NCBI RefSeq assembly: GCF_019097595.1
Contig: NC_080731.1
Location: 13,934,571 to 13,998,570 of the forward strand
Direction of reading: 5' to 3'
From: Hemibagrus wyckioides
Lineage: Eukaryota; Chordata; Actinopteri; Siluriformes; Bagridae
DNA: 64,000 bases
Every line of letters begins with the position of its first letter. Positions within the stretch are counted from its first letter, which is position 1. Under the pieces are notes generated by a model, which saw only the letters and a list, made by a program, of their open reading frames with translations, did not search any database and was not told the origin of the DNA. The position numbers were made by a program, and so were the translations under genes. This document shows, piece after piece, positions 10,421-23,294 of the stretch.

Positions 10421-11159
10421 AGTGAAAAGGCTCGGAAAGTCCAAGAAACAAGGGACACTGAGACAGAAACTGATGACAGAAAGTGACTTCTAAATGTGCA
10501 AAGTGTGTGTGTGTGTCTGTGCCTGTGTGTATGATTGAAAACAGGTGCATATAATCAGAAGTACTGGGACTGTGAACGAAGATGTGAGTACGCTTTATGA
10601 AGCGTTGAGTTCATAATGTCTAAAGTTGCCATGCTTGTAGGCCAACATGAGTATAAGAAAAAGAGCTCAAAGTTCCGTGTTGACCTGGTAGTGCATCTCT
10701 TAAAGTTGATAAAACCTACAGCACTCAATCTAAGCCTTGGATTAAGATGATGTTTCTTTCATCTTGTTATGTCTGATTATTTAATATTGCCCTAAAATGC
10801 CATTCCCCAGTGTTTCGACTGGATGTCTGTTGTTAACCTGCTTTAAGGAGACAAAATACGGTGAAAACTTACGAGTTACAAGTGAACACCAACATGTGCA
10901 GTTACTGTGCAGTTACTGACTTCTCACTATGCAGTTAACTCAACTGTAAATACGTTCCATTAAAAGGCTCATTAAAAAGACTGCTGTTTGAAAAGCAGAA
11001 GACGATCCAAGCCTTCCTGAAGTGCCCAAAACTCTACTTTTATAGCTACATGTATCACATATCACATCCGAAGTGTATATTGCTGTATGATAATAAATGC
11101 TGAATAATAAAACTGTTTTGGGGAAAATGATTGAATTTGATGTTATTTTCTTTTTTTCA
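10421..11159. other. no gene seen
   Basis: Contains a TG-rich tract at 10503-10531. The remainder is AT-rich to balanced without recognisable content. Confidence 0.4.
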
Positions 11160-11540
11160 TGCTACAGTAATTAAGCGTGGCTCCTCTCATTAACTGGACA
11201 GTGTCCTTTGTGCTACGCTGATGCTTTATCAGGCTGTGCAACATCACCTCTGAATTGCTTTGTCAATAAACTTGCCGAGCTTGACTTGACTTCGACATCT
11301 CATGCTGACTGACGGGCAGGAGATGGCTGATAATTCAAAGAAATTGGAAGTGTGAAATCTTTAAGGGCCACTTCTTAGCGGTGCCAAATGCCAGGGTATC
11401 TCTCCATCAGCACGCGCTCTCACAAGACCTGGCATTGTTAATGGTGGCCTGTCTGTCCGTCAAGCCCCTGCTTCTGCCGGGATTTATCCCCTGTTTGCCT
11501 CCTTATCTCTGCTGGCTGGATGGGGCCTGGAGGCAACAAC
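11160..11540. promoter_or_regulatory. candidate conserved non-coding element
   Basis: GC-balanced, repeat-free block. At 11258-11293 the wording TCAATAAACTTGCC then CTTGACTTGACTT resembles a LINE-type 3' tail, so part of it may be retroposon-derived. The open frame 11381-11587 runs into a TG repeat and shows no domain. Confidence 0.28.
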
Positions 11541-11544
11541 AGGT

Positions 11545-11584
11545 TGTGTGTGTGTGTGTGTGTGCGTGTTTATGTGTGTGTGCA
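11545..11584. repeat. (TG)n imperfect microsatellite
   Basis: TG tract with CG and TA interruptions. Confidence 0.95.
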
Positions 11585-11979
11585 TGAGAGAAATTGGATT
11601 GAGAGGTAGCAGGCTACAATTTTCTTTTCACTCTCACATTTCCTCTTGCTTTTATATTTGGGATGTGGAGTTCTATCTTGGTGGTTATCCTGCTTCCTGT
11701 TCACTTTGTCCTCTAAGCTCTTAACCAGGAGATCAATGATTCAAAAGAAAGCACATTTAAGGGCCTTAAACAACAAGTACATCACTGTGTTATTCAAGCC
11801 TCAGATCTGATTGGTCAGCAGGAGCTGATTAATTTTCTAGGTTTAGATCAGTTCCCACAGTGTAATATGTTGTAGTTTCTACAGTTACAACCCATTCACA
11901 TGGACTTGTATGGTGGATGCTCCAAAATAATCTAAGATGTCTAATCTAAGATGTTTGATAAAAGTGAAGGTTTTCCAAA
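11585..11979. other. no gene seen
   Basis: Nothing recognised. Confidence 0.45.
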
Positions 11980-12690
11980 AGAAAGAAAGTGTGAAATGTG
12001 AAAAAAAGATAGCCCAGGATTCTATTTAGCTGGGGTTTACCATAACCTGCGATTAACTATTTCAAGTGTGAAAAGCTCTCCTGTTTCCCATTTCACACTG
12101 CTCATACTTTATGGTTACTTTAGGGTTAACAATTAATTCTGGTTATTCATAAGCTGAAGGTTCACACTGCACTTTCCTAAACCCTGGATTAACATTATTA
12201 TTTCCATATTTGTGTCTTCAACAACCATGATTTGATAAAAAGAGTGCATGACCGATTTGAATAAAGGCTGGTCTTGCACTCTTGCAACAGTGAGAAAAAA
12301 TCCTCTGTGGCTGTTTAAAGATGCACAAATGCAAGAAAAAAAGAACGAAAACAAAAAGGAGCAAATTATAAGGATATTCTATAAAAATCCTTTTAAGCAT
12401 GGAGAGACTTGTGTTTTCTTGTGTAGTAGCATCATTGTTTTAGTCCAGGTGTTTGGTGCTAAGCATCGAGTTGTAATATTCTAACACCGCATCCTTTCAC
12501 ACTGTACATGACTGGCTACACAATACAGGGTTAACAGAGGAAAAATTGTGCTATTTCTGCTTCGGAGCAGGGTTTAAACCCAAGGTTTGCTAAACCCGCT
12601 TCTGAAAAACATTTTTTCTACCCACGGTTAAAAGCGAGCACGATTTATAACGACAATAACCCAGGGTTAAGCGCAGCATGAAAAGCCCTA
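11980..12690. mobile_element. probable MITE with AACCC-rich inverted ends
   Basis: TTCACACTG occurs at about 12091, 12151 (as TTCACACTGC) and 12497. AACCCTGG/CCAGGGTT-type words occur near both ends: TAGCCCAGGATTCTAT near 12009, AAACCCTGGATTAAC near 12179, AACCCAGGGTTAAGCG near 12658. The right end on the reverse strand begins with a GGGCTTTTCATGCTGCGCTT word. Repeated, opposed motifs suggest a non-autonomous DNA transposon; exact ends and target duplication are not resolved. Confidence 0.4.
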
Positions 12691-13847
12691 ACGTACTAAA
12701 ATGTTTCTTCTTTAATATATCTTGCTTGTTGTGACAGACTGCAAATCAAATGTAGGCAATGGTTGTCAAAGTCAAATTAACACGTGGAGTGAAAAATACA
12801 AGAGAGTATATAATTTACACAAACCATAAGTGTTAGCAGTTGGAGATATCTGAATGTCAAGTTAATTCCTAAAGCGATCAGATAATCAAAGAAACAATTT
12901 TATCATTACAGATACACGGTTTGTAAATTGGATTCAGTGCACTAAGTTGCTCATTGAAAAAATACATAGCACGCTCTTTTGTTGTTCATGCACTTAGGCC
13001 TAACTTGGTGTATTTCTCTAAATGACACTGTAAATGTTAATGATCATCATTAGCATGCTTTCTGTAACATTAACTGTTGTGTTGAGGAGAAAGCGTGCAG
13101 CGTTCACACAGGATAAAAATGCAGCAGGAGGAATGCTGAAGCTGCGAGCAATCAGCTAGACAGCATTTATCCAGAAATCCTCAGAGCAGAATATTTTTTA
13201 TAACAAATAATTAAACCTTGATTACAAGTCTAAAACATTTTGCATCAGCATGGCCTTTTTGCTTTGATATGCGAGTTCATAATCTCTCTGCGGTCGAAAG
13301 ATTTCTGGAGCACATGTTCCGAAAAGGCTGAAAGGAGTGTGACTGTGCTGTGCTGCTATTCTGCAATATCTGAATCATTTATTTGCATGCTTTAAGCACG
13401 GCATGGATTTCCAACAGCTGTGGGAAGTTTTTGTTCTGCAGTGTCTTGTGAATTTACTGTAATATTATTTTGTGCCATAATTAAAGCAAAGTGAACTAAA
13501 GTTCACTTAAAGTAGCCAAACATGTTGTATATGACTTGAAAATGTGCCAGAAATAAAGAATTGGATTAACTGTCTCTGAGTGATATGACAGTTAATGCTG
13601 TGTGGTGACTGTTGCCCCAGCATCATCATATTTCTGCATCACAGCTCAGTTTGTCTCTAGGCCGAATCCTATCCCAGGTATTATATTGTCCCTGGTAATG
13701 ACAGTGGAGAAAAGAGCACTGTCTTTGCTCATTCAAGAGGAAGCCAGTCTCTTCAAGCCAGTCCTCATGCTCAGAGATGCCGTGTGGGTGATGAGCAACT
13801 CAGCAAGCACTACTACTTCACTCAGTCAGTCACCATGCCAACACCAA
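12691..13847. other. mostly single-copy DNA; possible CNE at 13080-13440
   Basis: AT-rich to 13080. The block 13080-13440 is more balanced, with CAGCTAGACAGC and AATAATTAAACC. The frame 13602-14093 extends into the following minisatellite and shows no protein family. Confidence 0.3.
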
Positions 13848-13950
13848 CCAGCATCCACCATCCAGCATCTAGTGTCCAGCATCTATCATCCAACATCCAC
13901 CATCCAGCATCTACCCTCCAACATCCACTATCCAGCATCCAGCAGCACAC
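13848..13950. repeat. minisatellite, CCAGCATCYACCAT-type units
   Basis: About seven diverged 13-14-bp units reading CCAGCATC or CCAACATC followed by YAYCAT or a variant. Coding potential across it is an artefact of the tandem repeat. Confidence 0.88.
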
Positions 13951-14159
13951 TGCAGCCAGTCCTCACTCGCTCCAGCAATTGGAAACTGAAACCAAAGGAT
14001 GTGGGAGAGATGGAGAGAAAACAAACAGAAGAAAAGGGGATAGGAGAACAGGAAGGAAATGAGATGTGGGAGCGAGAGAGAGGGGGTGGGTAGAGGGAAA
14101 AAATGGAAACACATCTGTAAATCCAAAGCTTAGTTTAAATACACTGTACCCTGTTTGTG

Positions 14160-14175
14160 TAGATTAGAGATGTTT

Positions 14176-14206
<31 letters not shown>

Positions 14207-14725
14207 TTAGAATATAAAAGGATATAAAGATATAAAGAGAGAGACAGAAGAATGTGCATGAAAGAGAAATATAAAGAAAATAAAGAGGGAGAGAGAGAGT
14301 GAAAGAGAAATATAAGAGAGACAGGGTGAAAGAGAAGTGTGAAAGGCATGAAAAAGAGATATAAAGAGATAAAGAGAGAGAGAAGGAGAAATATAAATAT
14401 AGAGCATGATAGAGTGAGAGAGAATAATGAGAAGCATTAGAATAAGAGATTTAAAGATAGAAAGGCAGAGATAAGTGAGAGAGAAAGTGTGTGAAACAGA
14501 GAGAAAGAATGTGAATGAAAGTGTGATATATAGAAAGAGAGGGTTAGAGAGAGAAGAATGAGAAGCAGAAAGACTGGGAAGAGAGAAGCGTTCGAATAAG
14601 AGATCTAAAAATGTAATAGGCAAGATATCGAGAGAGAAGAATGAGAGTGAAAGAGAGAGAGAGACAGGAGTGAGAATGAAGGAGATATAAAGCTATACAA
14701 AAGGAGGTAGAGAGACATAGATAAG

Positions 14726-14767
<42 letters not shown>
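14160..14767. repeat. 600-bp polypurine (GA-rich) tract
   Basis: Almost all purines plus T on the + strand. A perfect GA array lies at each end (14175-14204 and 14729-14767), and degenerate AGAGAGA/ATATAAAGA units (for example GAGAAATATAAAGA) lie between. The long minus-strand frames here (14207-14623) are Leu/Ser low-complexity artefacts. Confidence 0.95.
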
Positions 14768-14769
<2 letters not shown>

Positions 14770-15420
14770 GTTCCATATTTAGCTACAGCAATGTTTAAAA
14801 ATCTCCGCTAGTGCTCACTGTCACAGGGAAGTGAGTTCCCAGGCCGACACATCTCAAGCTGTTCAAATACCCATTAGGATATTTTGTTTCCCATACGCAC
14901 TGACAGTAATGAAAGAAAAAAAAAGAAAAGAAAAGAAAATCCAGCTAGCGGAGGTGGGGGTATGTGAGAAACAATGGAAGTTTATCAAGAAACTTTTGTG
15001 GTATTTAATGATCCTTGTATGCAGAGGGGAAGACCACAGAGCGCCTTGCCACTGCCAAATACCTAACTTAATTTCCTGCTCAATTGCTGTTTTATAGTGC
15101 ATAGTACAGTGATACCAGCTAGTAATATAGAAAACAGATTGCGTGTGCAGCCGAGTGGAGCAGACTGTATCGAGGCTGTGGAGGACCTGCAGTCTTCGGG
15201 GGGGTTGGTGGTTAGATGAGGGTTGGGGGGAGAGAGGGGTGGATGTGCCGGTGGGCTCCACTAAACCAACACCGCCTGGCACTGCTGTCTTCCCTGACTG
15301 GCAGCAGCTGGTGGGGATGAACAGAGCGAAAGAGCTGGAGACTCCAAAGCAAGTGGGTGATGAAGGTTGTGCCAGGAAAGCTGACTTTAAATAGTAAAGA
15401 TTCGATTACACTCTAGGGGA
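14768..15420. other. no gene seen; poly-purine spots
   Basis: Contains an AAAAGAAAAG tract near 14915-14938 and a GC-richer stretch at 15140-15360. Open frames on both strands (14863-15282 minus, 15143-15394 plus) show no domain, so they are not called. Confidence 0.35.
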
Positions 15421-15740
15421 ATAAGTAATTGCCAGATGTCCCTGACTGTGTCACTGTGTTACGTTTCACACCTAGTAGTCTGTTTACCGAGGACGAATCA
15501 GAACGATTTTTTTGTTTTGCTTTGTTTTCATGCTGCTGCACATAATTAGGACTGCAAACGCATTAAAACCGGCTGTTTGTGTGCGTGAGGCTGAAAACTT
15601 ATTGACTGGTCAGAAATACAGCGAGGGTGAAATGTGCAAGCAGTAAATCATCACTGAATTAACCGTCACTCAATAATGAGATAAATAACCCATTTAAACC
15701 ATGTTATGCCTGCATCCATGATTCATCCTCCAAATATCCA
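15421..15740. promoter_or_regulatory. weak candidate conserved non-coding element
   Basis: Repeat-free block with TAATTAGG (15544) and ATGATTCATCC-type words. Support is compositional only. Confidence 0.22.
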
Positions 15741-15782
15741 GACAGGGCTTCTTTTTTATTTTATGTACGTATCCACCAATTA

Positions 15783-15786
<4 letters not shown>

Positions 15787-15824
<38 letters not shown>

Positions 15825-15825
15825 A
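15787..15825. repeat. (TC)n microsatellite then poly-T
   Basis: Perfect CT/TC tract of about 32 bp followed by eight T. Confidence 0.97.
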
Positions 15826-17394
15826 ATCATATCCAGACATAGCTTTTTTCTTCAATACATATTTCTCTTAAGTGCTCGTCTTTGACCCGGGTTACAACAT
15901 GACGTTATCTTAATACAAATTTCGCAAATGTTCTTGATTTAGACAGAATAACATTGCGCACATTTGTCATGTACGTCCTCATACAGATGTTTCATTTTAA
16001 CGAATCTAATTAATTCGTGTGGCAGTGTACTTGTTTTCATTGTATAGGCCCACCTCCCGTCAGTATTAAAACGCTCCAGACTGTCTTGTTTTCAGTTATC
16101 CTGCACTCCTACACTATCCTCTCAGGAATGAGAGGCAGGCGTACACATATGTGCTGTTAAGCCACTCGAGAGAACATGTTTGAACTGAGACAGGTTGTCA
16201 GCACAGCCCACCTTCATACCACAGCCCATGGACACTCAGATCCACTCCTGGATATGCATTTCATTTCAGTTTTAGAGTCATTACTATAAGTGGAATGTTC
16301 TCTATTAGCTTGTCTGGATAAAATAAGTGAATGTCAATAGCACAGTTTGGAGCTTTGATCAATATTTCCTGAAAAAAACAAAAACAAAGCCACGTCAGTC
16401 TCATGGGTCACTCTGAGTCTCACCACAGCCAGACATTATTGTGTGTTTTAACTGTTGTTGACTTTTCTATTTTTTTTTTTTTAAATAAAAGAAAGTCTGT
16501 TCATTGCAGATTGTTGATACAGGCATGCAGGGTTTATATAATTATGGTAAATGATGTACAAGGTTGTCTAAATGCAGAATCAAATCATCACACCATCAAA
16601 ATGATGAAAGAATTTAAAGAACATAATGGATATATTATGATGCAAGGATATAAATTGGTGTATTTAGACATATTTTCTTGATGTTTTAGCTGGACGTTAG
16701 TGTGTGTGTCTGTGTGTGTGTGGAGGCACTGAAGCATTCATTTCCACAAACCATTCCAAGAGTTACACGTAAATCAGTCATGGTTAAAGAACATCCTGTT
16801 ATTCTGTTATTAAGGAAAGAAATGTTTTTCTTACGTTCATAGTTAATACTAACACATCAGACCATACAAGCATGAGTTTATAGAGGCTTTCCTTGTCAGA
16901 AGTGCCCTATTTCACACATATTTTCCTGCTACACTGGTACCGAACATACACATTAGCGTTCAATGTATATTTTTATAGAGCCCATGCTGCTCTAACACAG
17001 AGAAAGTGCCATTTCCTTCTCCTACGTTTACCAGATTTGCATGTGCGTTGACTAATATCCTGTTGTAAGCCAGCAAAGTTCCATAATAACCATGTTTGGG
17101 TTTCAGTAAAGGCCATTGCCAAGAACCGCATAGTAAAATAAGACATGGATGAAATACAGTTGTCAGAGGAATTTACATCGCAGACAAGGATATTGTGTGT
17201 TTAAGCATTTTTTTTGACAAATACACCCAGTCATGGAGCTTATCACTGGGATCGGTGCTTTACGCTTCTCATGACTCGTCCTCTAAAAGGCTCCATTGGG
17301 ACTTGTGGATGTGTGAGGGCAACAGGACAGAGGAGTGCAGCTGTACTTTAGGAAAAGTCAAAATTCCTTAAGAAAACTATTCAGTGTTTTAGGC
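15826..17394. other. single-copy-looking DNA, no gene seen
   Basis: Holds a (TG)n tract at 16699-16722. Otherwise no repeat family or coding exon is recognisable. The frame 16403-16681 is AT-rich and of unknown significance. Confidence 0.4.
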
Positions 17395-17640
17395 GAGTGA
17401 GTGTTGCCTTCTCACAGCTCCAGAGTCAGTCCTGAGCTCAGGTTAATGTCTGTGTGAAGTTTTACATGTTCTCCCTGAGTGCATTCAGGTTTTCTCTTGC
17501 TTATCTGGTTTCCTTCTACGTCCAATTGTTACTATCTATGAACAAGTGTGTAAAAGTGTGGTGCGTGACTGGCATCCCATCCATCCACCATGTCCCTGAC
17601 CACTGGCCTGTAGGATTAATCTCCTGGACTGGATTGTGGA
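17395..17640 (+). mobile_element. degenerate SINE-like repeat
   Basis: Reads GTTGCCTTCTCACAGCTCCA, then CCTGAGCTCAGGTTA, TGTGTGAAGTTTTACATGTT, CTCCCTGAGTGCATTCAGG, and later GACTGGCATCCCATCC. This order matches a common fish interspersed repeat (TCACAGCTCCAGGGTCC ... ACATGTTCTCCCCGTG ... TGGCATCCCATCCAGGG). It is old and diverged. The frame 17454-17711 across it is spurious. Confidence 0.72.
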
Positions 17641-19959
17641 ATTTTATATATGAGTGTGTTTCTCACTGGTCTTGTCTGGGGATTGGTTTCCCAAATGCCT
17701 CAAACTGTTGATATTATTAATATTGTCTTTGGCAGTGACCAAATTGATCCTGATGTCATGTTATTACTCCCAGGATTTTGAAGATGAAGGGCAGCCGTTT
17801 TTAGTCTAAAAGAAAGGGCCAGAAGCTGGACACAGTGTTCTCTGTCCCTGTCACCTTCTCCTAGTTTATTGTCCTCTGTGGTTATATTTGGAGACTAATA
17901 AATCATGTTTAACTATAAGCGTTGACAGATACGCTCATAAACACTGGATCCACTACCAAATATAGATCAGAAAAACGTCTTGGTGCTCTGAGCCAGGCAC
18001 TGAGTTGTTTTATTTGGTTTTTCCAAATGGCTCAAAATTGCCTTTCTTGAAGCAATAATTTGATCTTCCAGTATAATTTTGAGCCATCACTTAAGAAGCC
18101 CTTTTGTAAATGTTTAAAATGAAAACATGAGTACTTTCAATGTTTGCCTGTCCATTTCCTCAGGCCAGTCCCTGCCAACTCCTTTAGCAGTACCCAATTC
18201 TCTTCAAAACAAATCTCTCCCTCTAACACTTTTACACTTTTCCCCCCACAATACAGGGTTTCTACATTGTAGGCAATTCAAAAATCGAGCATGAGGTTCA
18301 AGTAAAAGGTTAACACTATGCACTGTTTTCCTTTTTCTCATGGGCTGAACCACCCACTTAGCTTAAGGTCATGAGCTGAGGCGAATGCCGCCCAGAAGGG
18401 GCTGCCCACAAACTCGCACTCCCCATGATTAGACATCCTTCTGGCCTACAGCACATACCAACTCACTTGCCAAGTTAAATAGCACATTTAGTGAATTGGA
18501 AGTGAGATTTAAGTGGGTCAGTACAATGAAGCCAATGCTTTCGTCTTTCTAGTGCTAACGTTTTCATCTTTTTTTGTGTTTGTGTGTGTGTGTTTGTAAA
18601 AAAATGCTCTTGTTGGAAAAGTTATTATTTTTTTAATTATTTGGAAACAGGTTAATTGTGAACTAAAGACTCCACCCCTTCAGAAAAGACAAAAGGCAGC
18701 TATGCTATATAGTGTATTCAGCGTCGCCTTCTTTCACCTCACGTCTCCCTTTTTCCTCTTCTTTTCTCTTTCAAACACTCTGCCTCTGTCTTTATATGTG
18801 GGTAAGAACCACTTGCGAGGAATTCTATGGTTCGAATACAGGCCCTTGATGTGACAGCTTTTGATTCCAGGACCCCACTTTTCTTCTCTGAATTATTTTT
18901 GTTCCAGCTCTCTATGGTTATTTCAAAAGAAGAGTCTAATAAGTTCATTGGTCGTGAATCCTTTCACTTTTTTCTTCATCTTTTTTTTTTTTCGTTTTTC
19001 TGCTCTTCTGCCTTACTACATCAGTACATATAGTTATACAGTATTAATCATCTGGAAAATCGCTGTTTTCTGAAGTGTGGAGCTTTTTATTTAAACTCTT
19101 GTCTAATAGTATAATATAAAAGTATAATACATCATTATATCCTACTATCATCATATCATCTTACTGTCCTCTCATGACCGGTCTCTGTGTTTTATTTCAC
19201 TGCTCAAATTATAAAGAAAAAATCACAGAGAGCGTTAGCCATAATAACACAGATAGTTTGTTACAAACAGACAAATACATTTTTTTATTGTTTTATTTTA
19301 ATGTTTTCCTTATTTGCAAAAGCTGACAGGACATCTAGTTGAGACTATAGGTGTGCAAAGGCATCGGGATTCCATATTATACATAACATTCCCATAAGCA
19401 TCAAGTTTTAAATGTTTGTGGTTCAGGGTATAAAGAAGAGTTCAGGTATAAAGCTTTCAGGATAAAGAAAAAGCAACATTATTAATATTTACAGTGTTCA
19501 TTCCTATATCATTAGTAACTGCCTGGTCGTGGTGCTTCAAATTAAGTTTTATATTTTGGGAATTAGAACCAACAATTTGTTTAGAAAATGTTACAGGCTG
19601 ATATGACAGGTTATATACAAAAAATTATAAATAAATAAACCCACAATCAGGTTTAGGCCACACCCACATTGGGTTTGAATCCAGACTGGGGTAAGGATAT
19701 TTGGAGCACGAATCAGACACAGATATACTGGCATTGCACTCATTTTCACTAAAAGCAAAGGATCCTAACCCTCAGCAATAGCTGTAGTATATTATGCCAA
19801 ATAATTTTATATGTTTGTTCAATTAGATAAGTATCTAGATTTGGAAGCATCCAAAGACTTTACGTACAGAGACATTGTCACTAAAATTAATGATTTATGT
19901 ATAAATACCATTGATGATAAGGAATGATCATTGTGACATTCTCATAATATACGCTCTTT
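17641..19959. other. single-copy-looking DNA, no gene seen
   Basis: Contains a short TG tract (18576-18594) and poly-T runs. GC-balanced segments at 18340-18480 and 19640-19760 (with a GGGTTTGAATCC B-box-like word at 19670) might be old SINE pieces, but no A box or tail is evident. Confidence 0.35.
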
Positions 19960-20310
19960 ATGCATTCTTCTGGCTGATGTGTCAGTTCTATAGATAACAA
20001 GAAATTCCAATTTGCACATGGTGGAATGCTCTGGTTTGTCATATCAATGCTAAGTGTTAGAGGAATCAAACCATAGCAGCACTGAGGCCCTGGCGACAGG
20101 CACCTAATGATGATCTAATTAATCTTTGGACTTCTGATGGCATAAGCGTGATGGGTTCATACATCCTGGATGAGCGGCGTGTTTGTAATGCCAACGTGGC
20201 CATCTCCTCAATTACTTCAGCTACAGAGAACTAATGAATCATTTTCAGCAATGCAGACAGTGTTACATTTAGTGAAGTCCTGTGGTATATCACATGTATG
20301 TTCCAGGACG
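19960..20310. promoter_or_regulatory. candidate conserved non-coding element
   Basis: GC-balanced, repeat-free. It contains TAATTAAT (20116-20123), CCTCAATTACTTC and ACTAATGAATCATT words, all homeodomain-like. No coding frame. Compositional inference. Confidence 0.32.
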
Positions 20311-22589
20311 TAAAGTTACTCGCCGGAGGTGGTACAGCATGTACTGTGACTATATACAGCATATTTTCCCAACATGCTGAATTACTTTCCCATAATAGCA
20401 CATTATAAAGTTTTTACTCCTTTTATACTACAGCAATGTGAGTCCAGTGAGTCCTTTTATTAATTGATGAATAGGACATCCCACGTCTGTTTACCCATTT
20501 ATAGTTACATTTATAAGTAGGTTCCTATCATCACTTATGTTACAGCAGCTGTAAATAGTTATTTCTTCACCAGCTTCTCGCTTGCACAAAGCACAAGCTC
20601 CTCTGTCCTGAAGATTTTCCCATGGTGGAAACATACATACTTTACGGATACTGTTACTATAGAAAAACATATTAGAATAAGCACACCTGTGATTTGCCAG
20701 TACTACTGTTGGAGCTGCTGTTCCAAAAAAAACCCAAAAAACTCTTTCTGACCATTCACAAAATCCCTAGTCCCTAAATGACCACCTGAGTAAACGTTCA
20801 CAAATTTAGGACATGGGACAAGGGAATCCTGTGATGAATTGGTAGCCCATAGCAGAGGTCAGTAGTTAAAGAAGTTACAGTCTGTAGAACCATGGCATTC
20901 ATTCAAGAGCTAATTTGTGCTGCACTTGGAGGAGTGAAGGGTTTCGATGTGGGGGGTGTGTGCTGGCTTCACCATGTTGAGGGAGGAGAAATCAGGAGGC
21001 CATGATCAGGCTGCTGCTTACAGGGACCAGCTGGTTCTGCCTGTCCTGGCACTGGTCCAGGCCTTCCTTTCCTGCCTCTTTCAGTCTCTCTGTCTATCTC
21101 TGTTTCTCAGCCTCTACTTCCAGGGTTGATCCTGATTTAATTACAATGTATTTCATAGAGCCAAAATAGAGAAAGATTGAAAGAGAAAAAAAGAAGGATT
21201 CCTCACAGTTCTAAGAAGTTCAGATGACTTTGAAATTAAGGGTATTACAGAGTAGGGCTGCAAATTTCTTAACTGATTTGCTCTAGTTTTGATGTAGACA
21301 TTTATATGCCAGTGCGACATTTTTAAGAAAGGTGAGTTGTACAGTGTGTCATTTCCATATAAGCCTTTGCCAAAAAAGGTGTTTTGTACAGCTTAAAAAT
21401 TCCTATCTGCTTTGTTATACTTTTTTCCCATTTGTTTATTTTTTGCTTGTTTCATTTCACAAGAGGTGAAATGACACGCTAACGATGCGTAACTATGCAT
21501 TATAGCGTTTATACCTAACATCCTCAGGGATTACATTAACTAATTGACCTACAGATCAACCACAATTAAATTACTCTCTGCGCTCCTTGTCCTCTTTGCA
21601 GGATTACACTCGTATTTCTGATAGTGCAGCATGGATTAGCAGTCGCATGTGGACATGCGTATGGGACACGCTAATGAGATTAGAGTCCTATTAAGTTTAC
21701 TTGCTTTTTATATCCCCTCAGTTTTCTCTTGTCCATATCTGCCAAGGTTAGGAGTATGTCACTCATTATAGAGATATTATACATAGAGAAATTGCAGAGA
21801 TATTCCATGCTGGAATTTGTGATGTTAAGACAGAGGACCTGCCAACCCCGAAAAGCAACAATGAATAGTGCTGGGAGAGGAGCTAGACTTAGAAATACAA
21901 CATATCTGCAAGTTTCCAATATATTCCAGATTTATTGATTTCAGAAATTAGTATTAGTTCAGGTTTACTGCTCAACTGATAAATAATACCCTTTAACAGT
22001 AGAAAGAAATGTTTGTGAGATGTTTTAGAAATAAAAGATTTATCTATTTTTAATAGTGTCTCTATTTACAAAACCCTAGTTCAATGTCTCTTGTAATTAT
22101 CTTTGTAAATAATAAAAAAAATAAAAAAATAAGTTTTCAGTTTTTCCCAGGAAGAACCATGTTATGATTTGGTTTTGTTTAAATTTTGGTTTATCTTAAA
22201 TAATAAATACTTTTTTTTTTTACATAATGTGTATGTATATATAGATTTTTATATTATTTTATAGATATATTTTTAATATTATGCTATTATATATATATAT
22301 ATTTTTTTATCTTAATAAATACCCATCTGTCCATTTTCAGCACAGATTTGCGAGGAACCTGGAGCCTCTCCCAGAGAAGCAGAAATCAAACCTCCAACCT
22401 TAGAGGTGAAGGCAAACCTACTAAACACACTGATTATTTCTGATTACTGAACTCAAAATATTATTCATATATTTTACCTTGACAGAAAGTAAAGGCATTG
22501 TGTTATTGTGGGAAAAACTTTAGCTTGAAAAGATAGTCCTGGCCAAAATAACACATGAGAGAGAGAGAGAAGAGAGAGAGAAGTGGGTA
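20311..22589. other. mostly AT-rich DNA, no gene seen; possible CNE at 21590-21700
   Basis: Small (TA)n at 22288-22302 and a GA tract at 22557-22582. The segment 21590-21700 (ACACGCTAATGAGATTAGAG) is CNE-like. The frame 20947-21129 has no domain. Confidence 0.35.
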
Positions 22590-23150
22590 CAGCTTCCAAT
22601 GAGGTCAATTAAATGAATACTGGAGCATTCAAAACACCTCCGCAGTTGTCAATCATGCTAGATTCAAATATCAAGTGGCTCAGCTGCTGTTTTTATTGGA
22701 GGGGAAAAAAGGAAGGTGGCTGTTTTGGTGTATTTTTAAGTGAGAACCTGTAGCAGCATACTCCAGTGTCAAAACATGGAGCTCGTATTCAAAATGTGTG
22801 AAGGTTGGCAGGTCTGCCACCATCACCCCACTTACATGTACTTTTGCCGGGAGGGAAGCCAGACTAATCTAGTCATTATATTGGCTGTGGAAATGACTCT
22901 TAAGTCAAGATCCGTCGTGTCCTTGTTAATTAGCCTCTTTACAAAAGCGACCATATGATGTTGGGTTTCCACTGTTTCATCATGGTTTAGATGAGCTACC
23001 ATGTACCTCTAGGTCATTGCCTTAGTGTAATGCTTCTTCTAAGATTTTAATGACTGTAATTGCATGCTGGTAAATGGCTTCAACAGCATGTATTTTGAAA
23101 CCGTGCATGTTAGAGCCAAAAATGATATTTACGTTGGTTCAGTATTCCAT
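22590..23150. promoter_or_regulatory. candidate conserved non-coding element with PBX-MEIS-like site
   Basis: A repeat-free block. TGTCAATCA at 22647-22655 is the reverse of TGATTGACA, the composite PBX-MEIS/PREP core. Further TAAT-type cores (ACTAATCTAGTC, GTTAATTAGCC) follow. No credible exon. The motif is seen in sequence; the regulatory role is inference. Confidence 0.35.
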
Positions 23151-23179
23151 TCGCCTTCACAGTAACCCACAGCACAAAA

Positions 23180-23225
23180 GTGTGTGTGTGTGTGCATGCG
23201 TGCGTGTGTGTGTGTGTGTGTGTGT
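23180..23225. repeat. (TG)n imperfect microsatellite
   Basis: TG tract with GCATGCGTGC interruption. Confidence 0.97.
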
Positions 23226-23294
23226 TATCATTGATCAATGATACATAGACTTCAGAAACATTTAACATTAAAACAGTAAATCTAATAGGCTTGA

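Noticed and set aside
13602..14093. 163-codon plus-strand frame
   Set aside because: Its second half is the translated CCAGCATCYACCAT minisatellite and GA-rich DNA; the first half is unrecognised.
14207..14623. 138-codon minus-strand frame
   Set aside because: Leu/Ser/Phe low-complexity translation of the polypurine tract; no independent coding signal.
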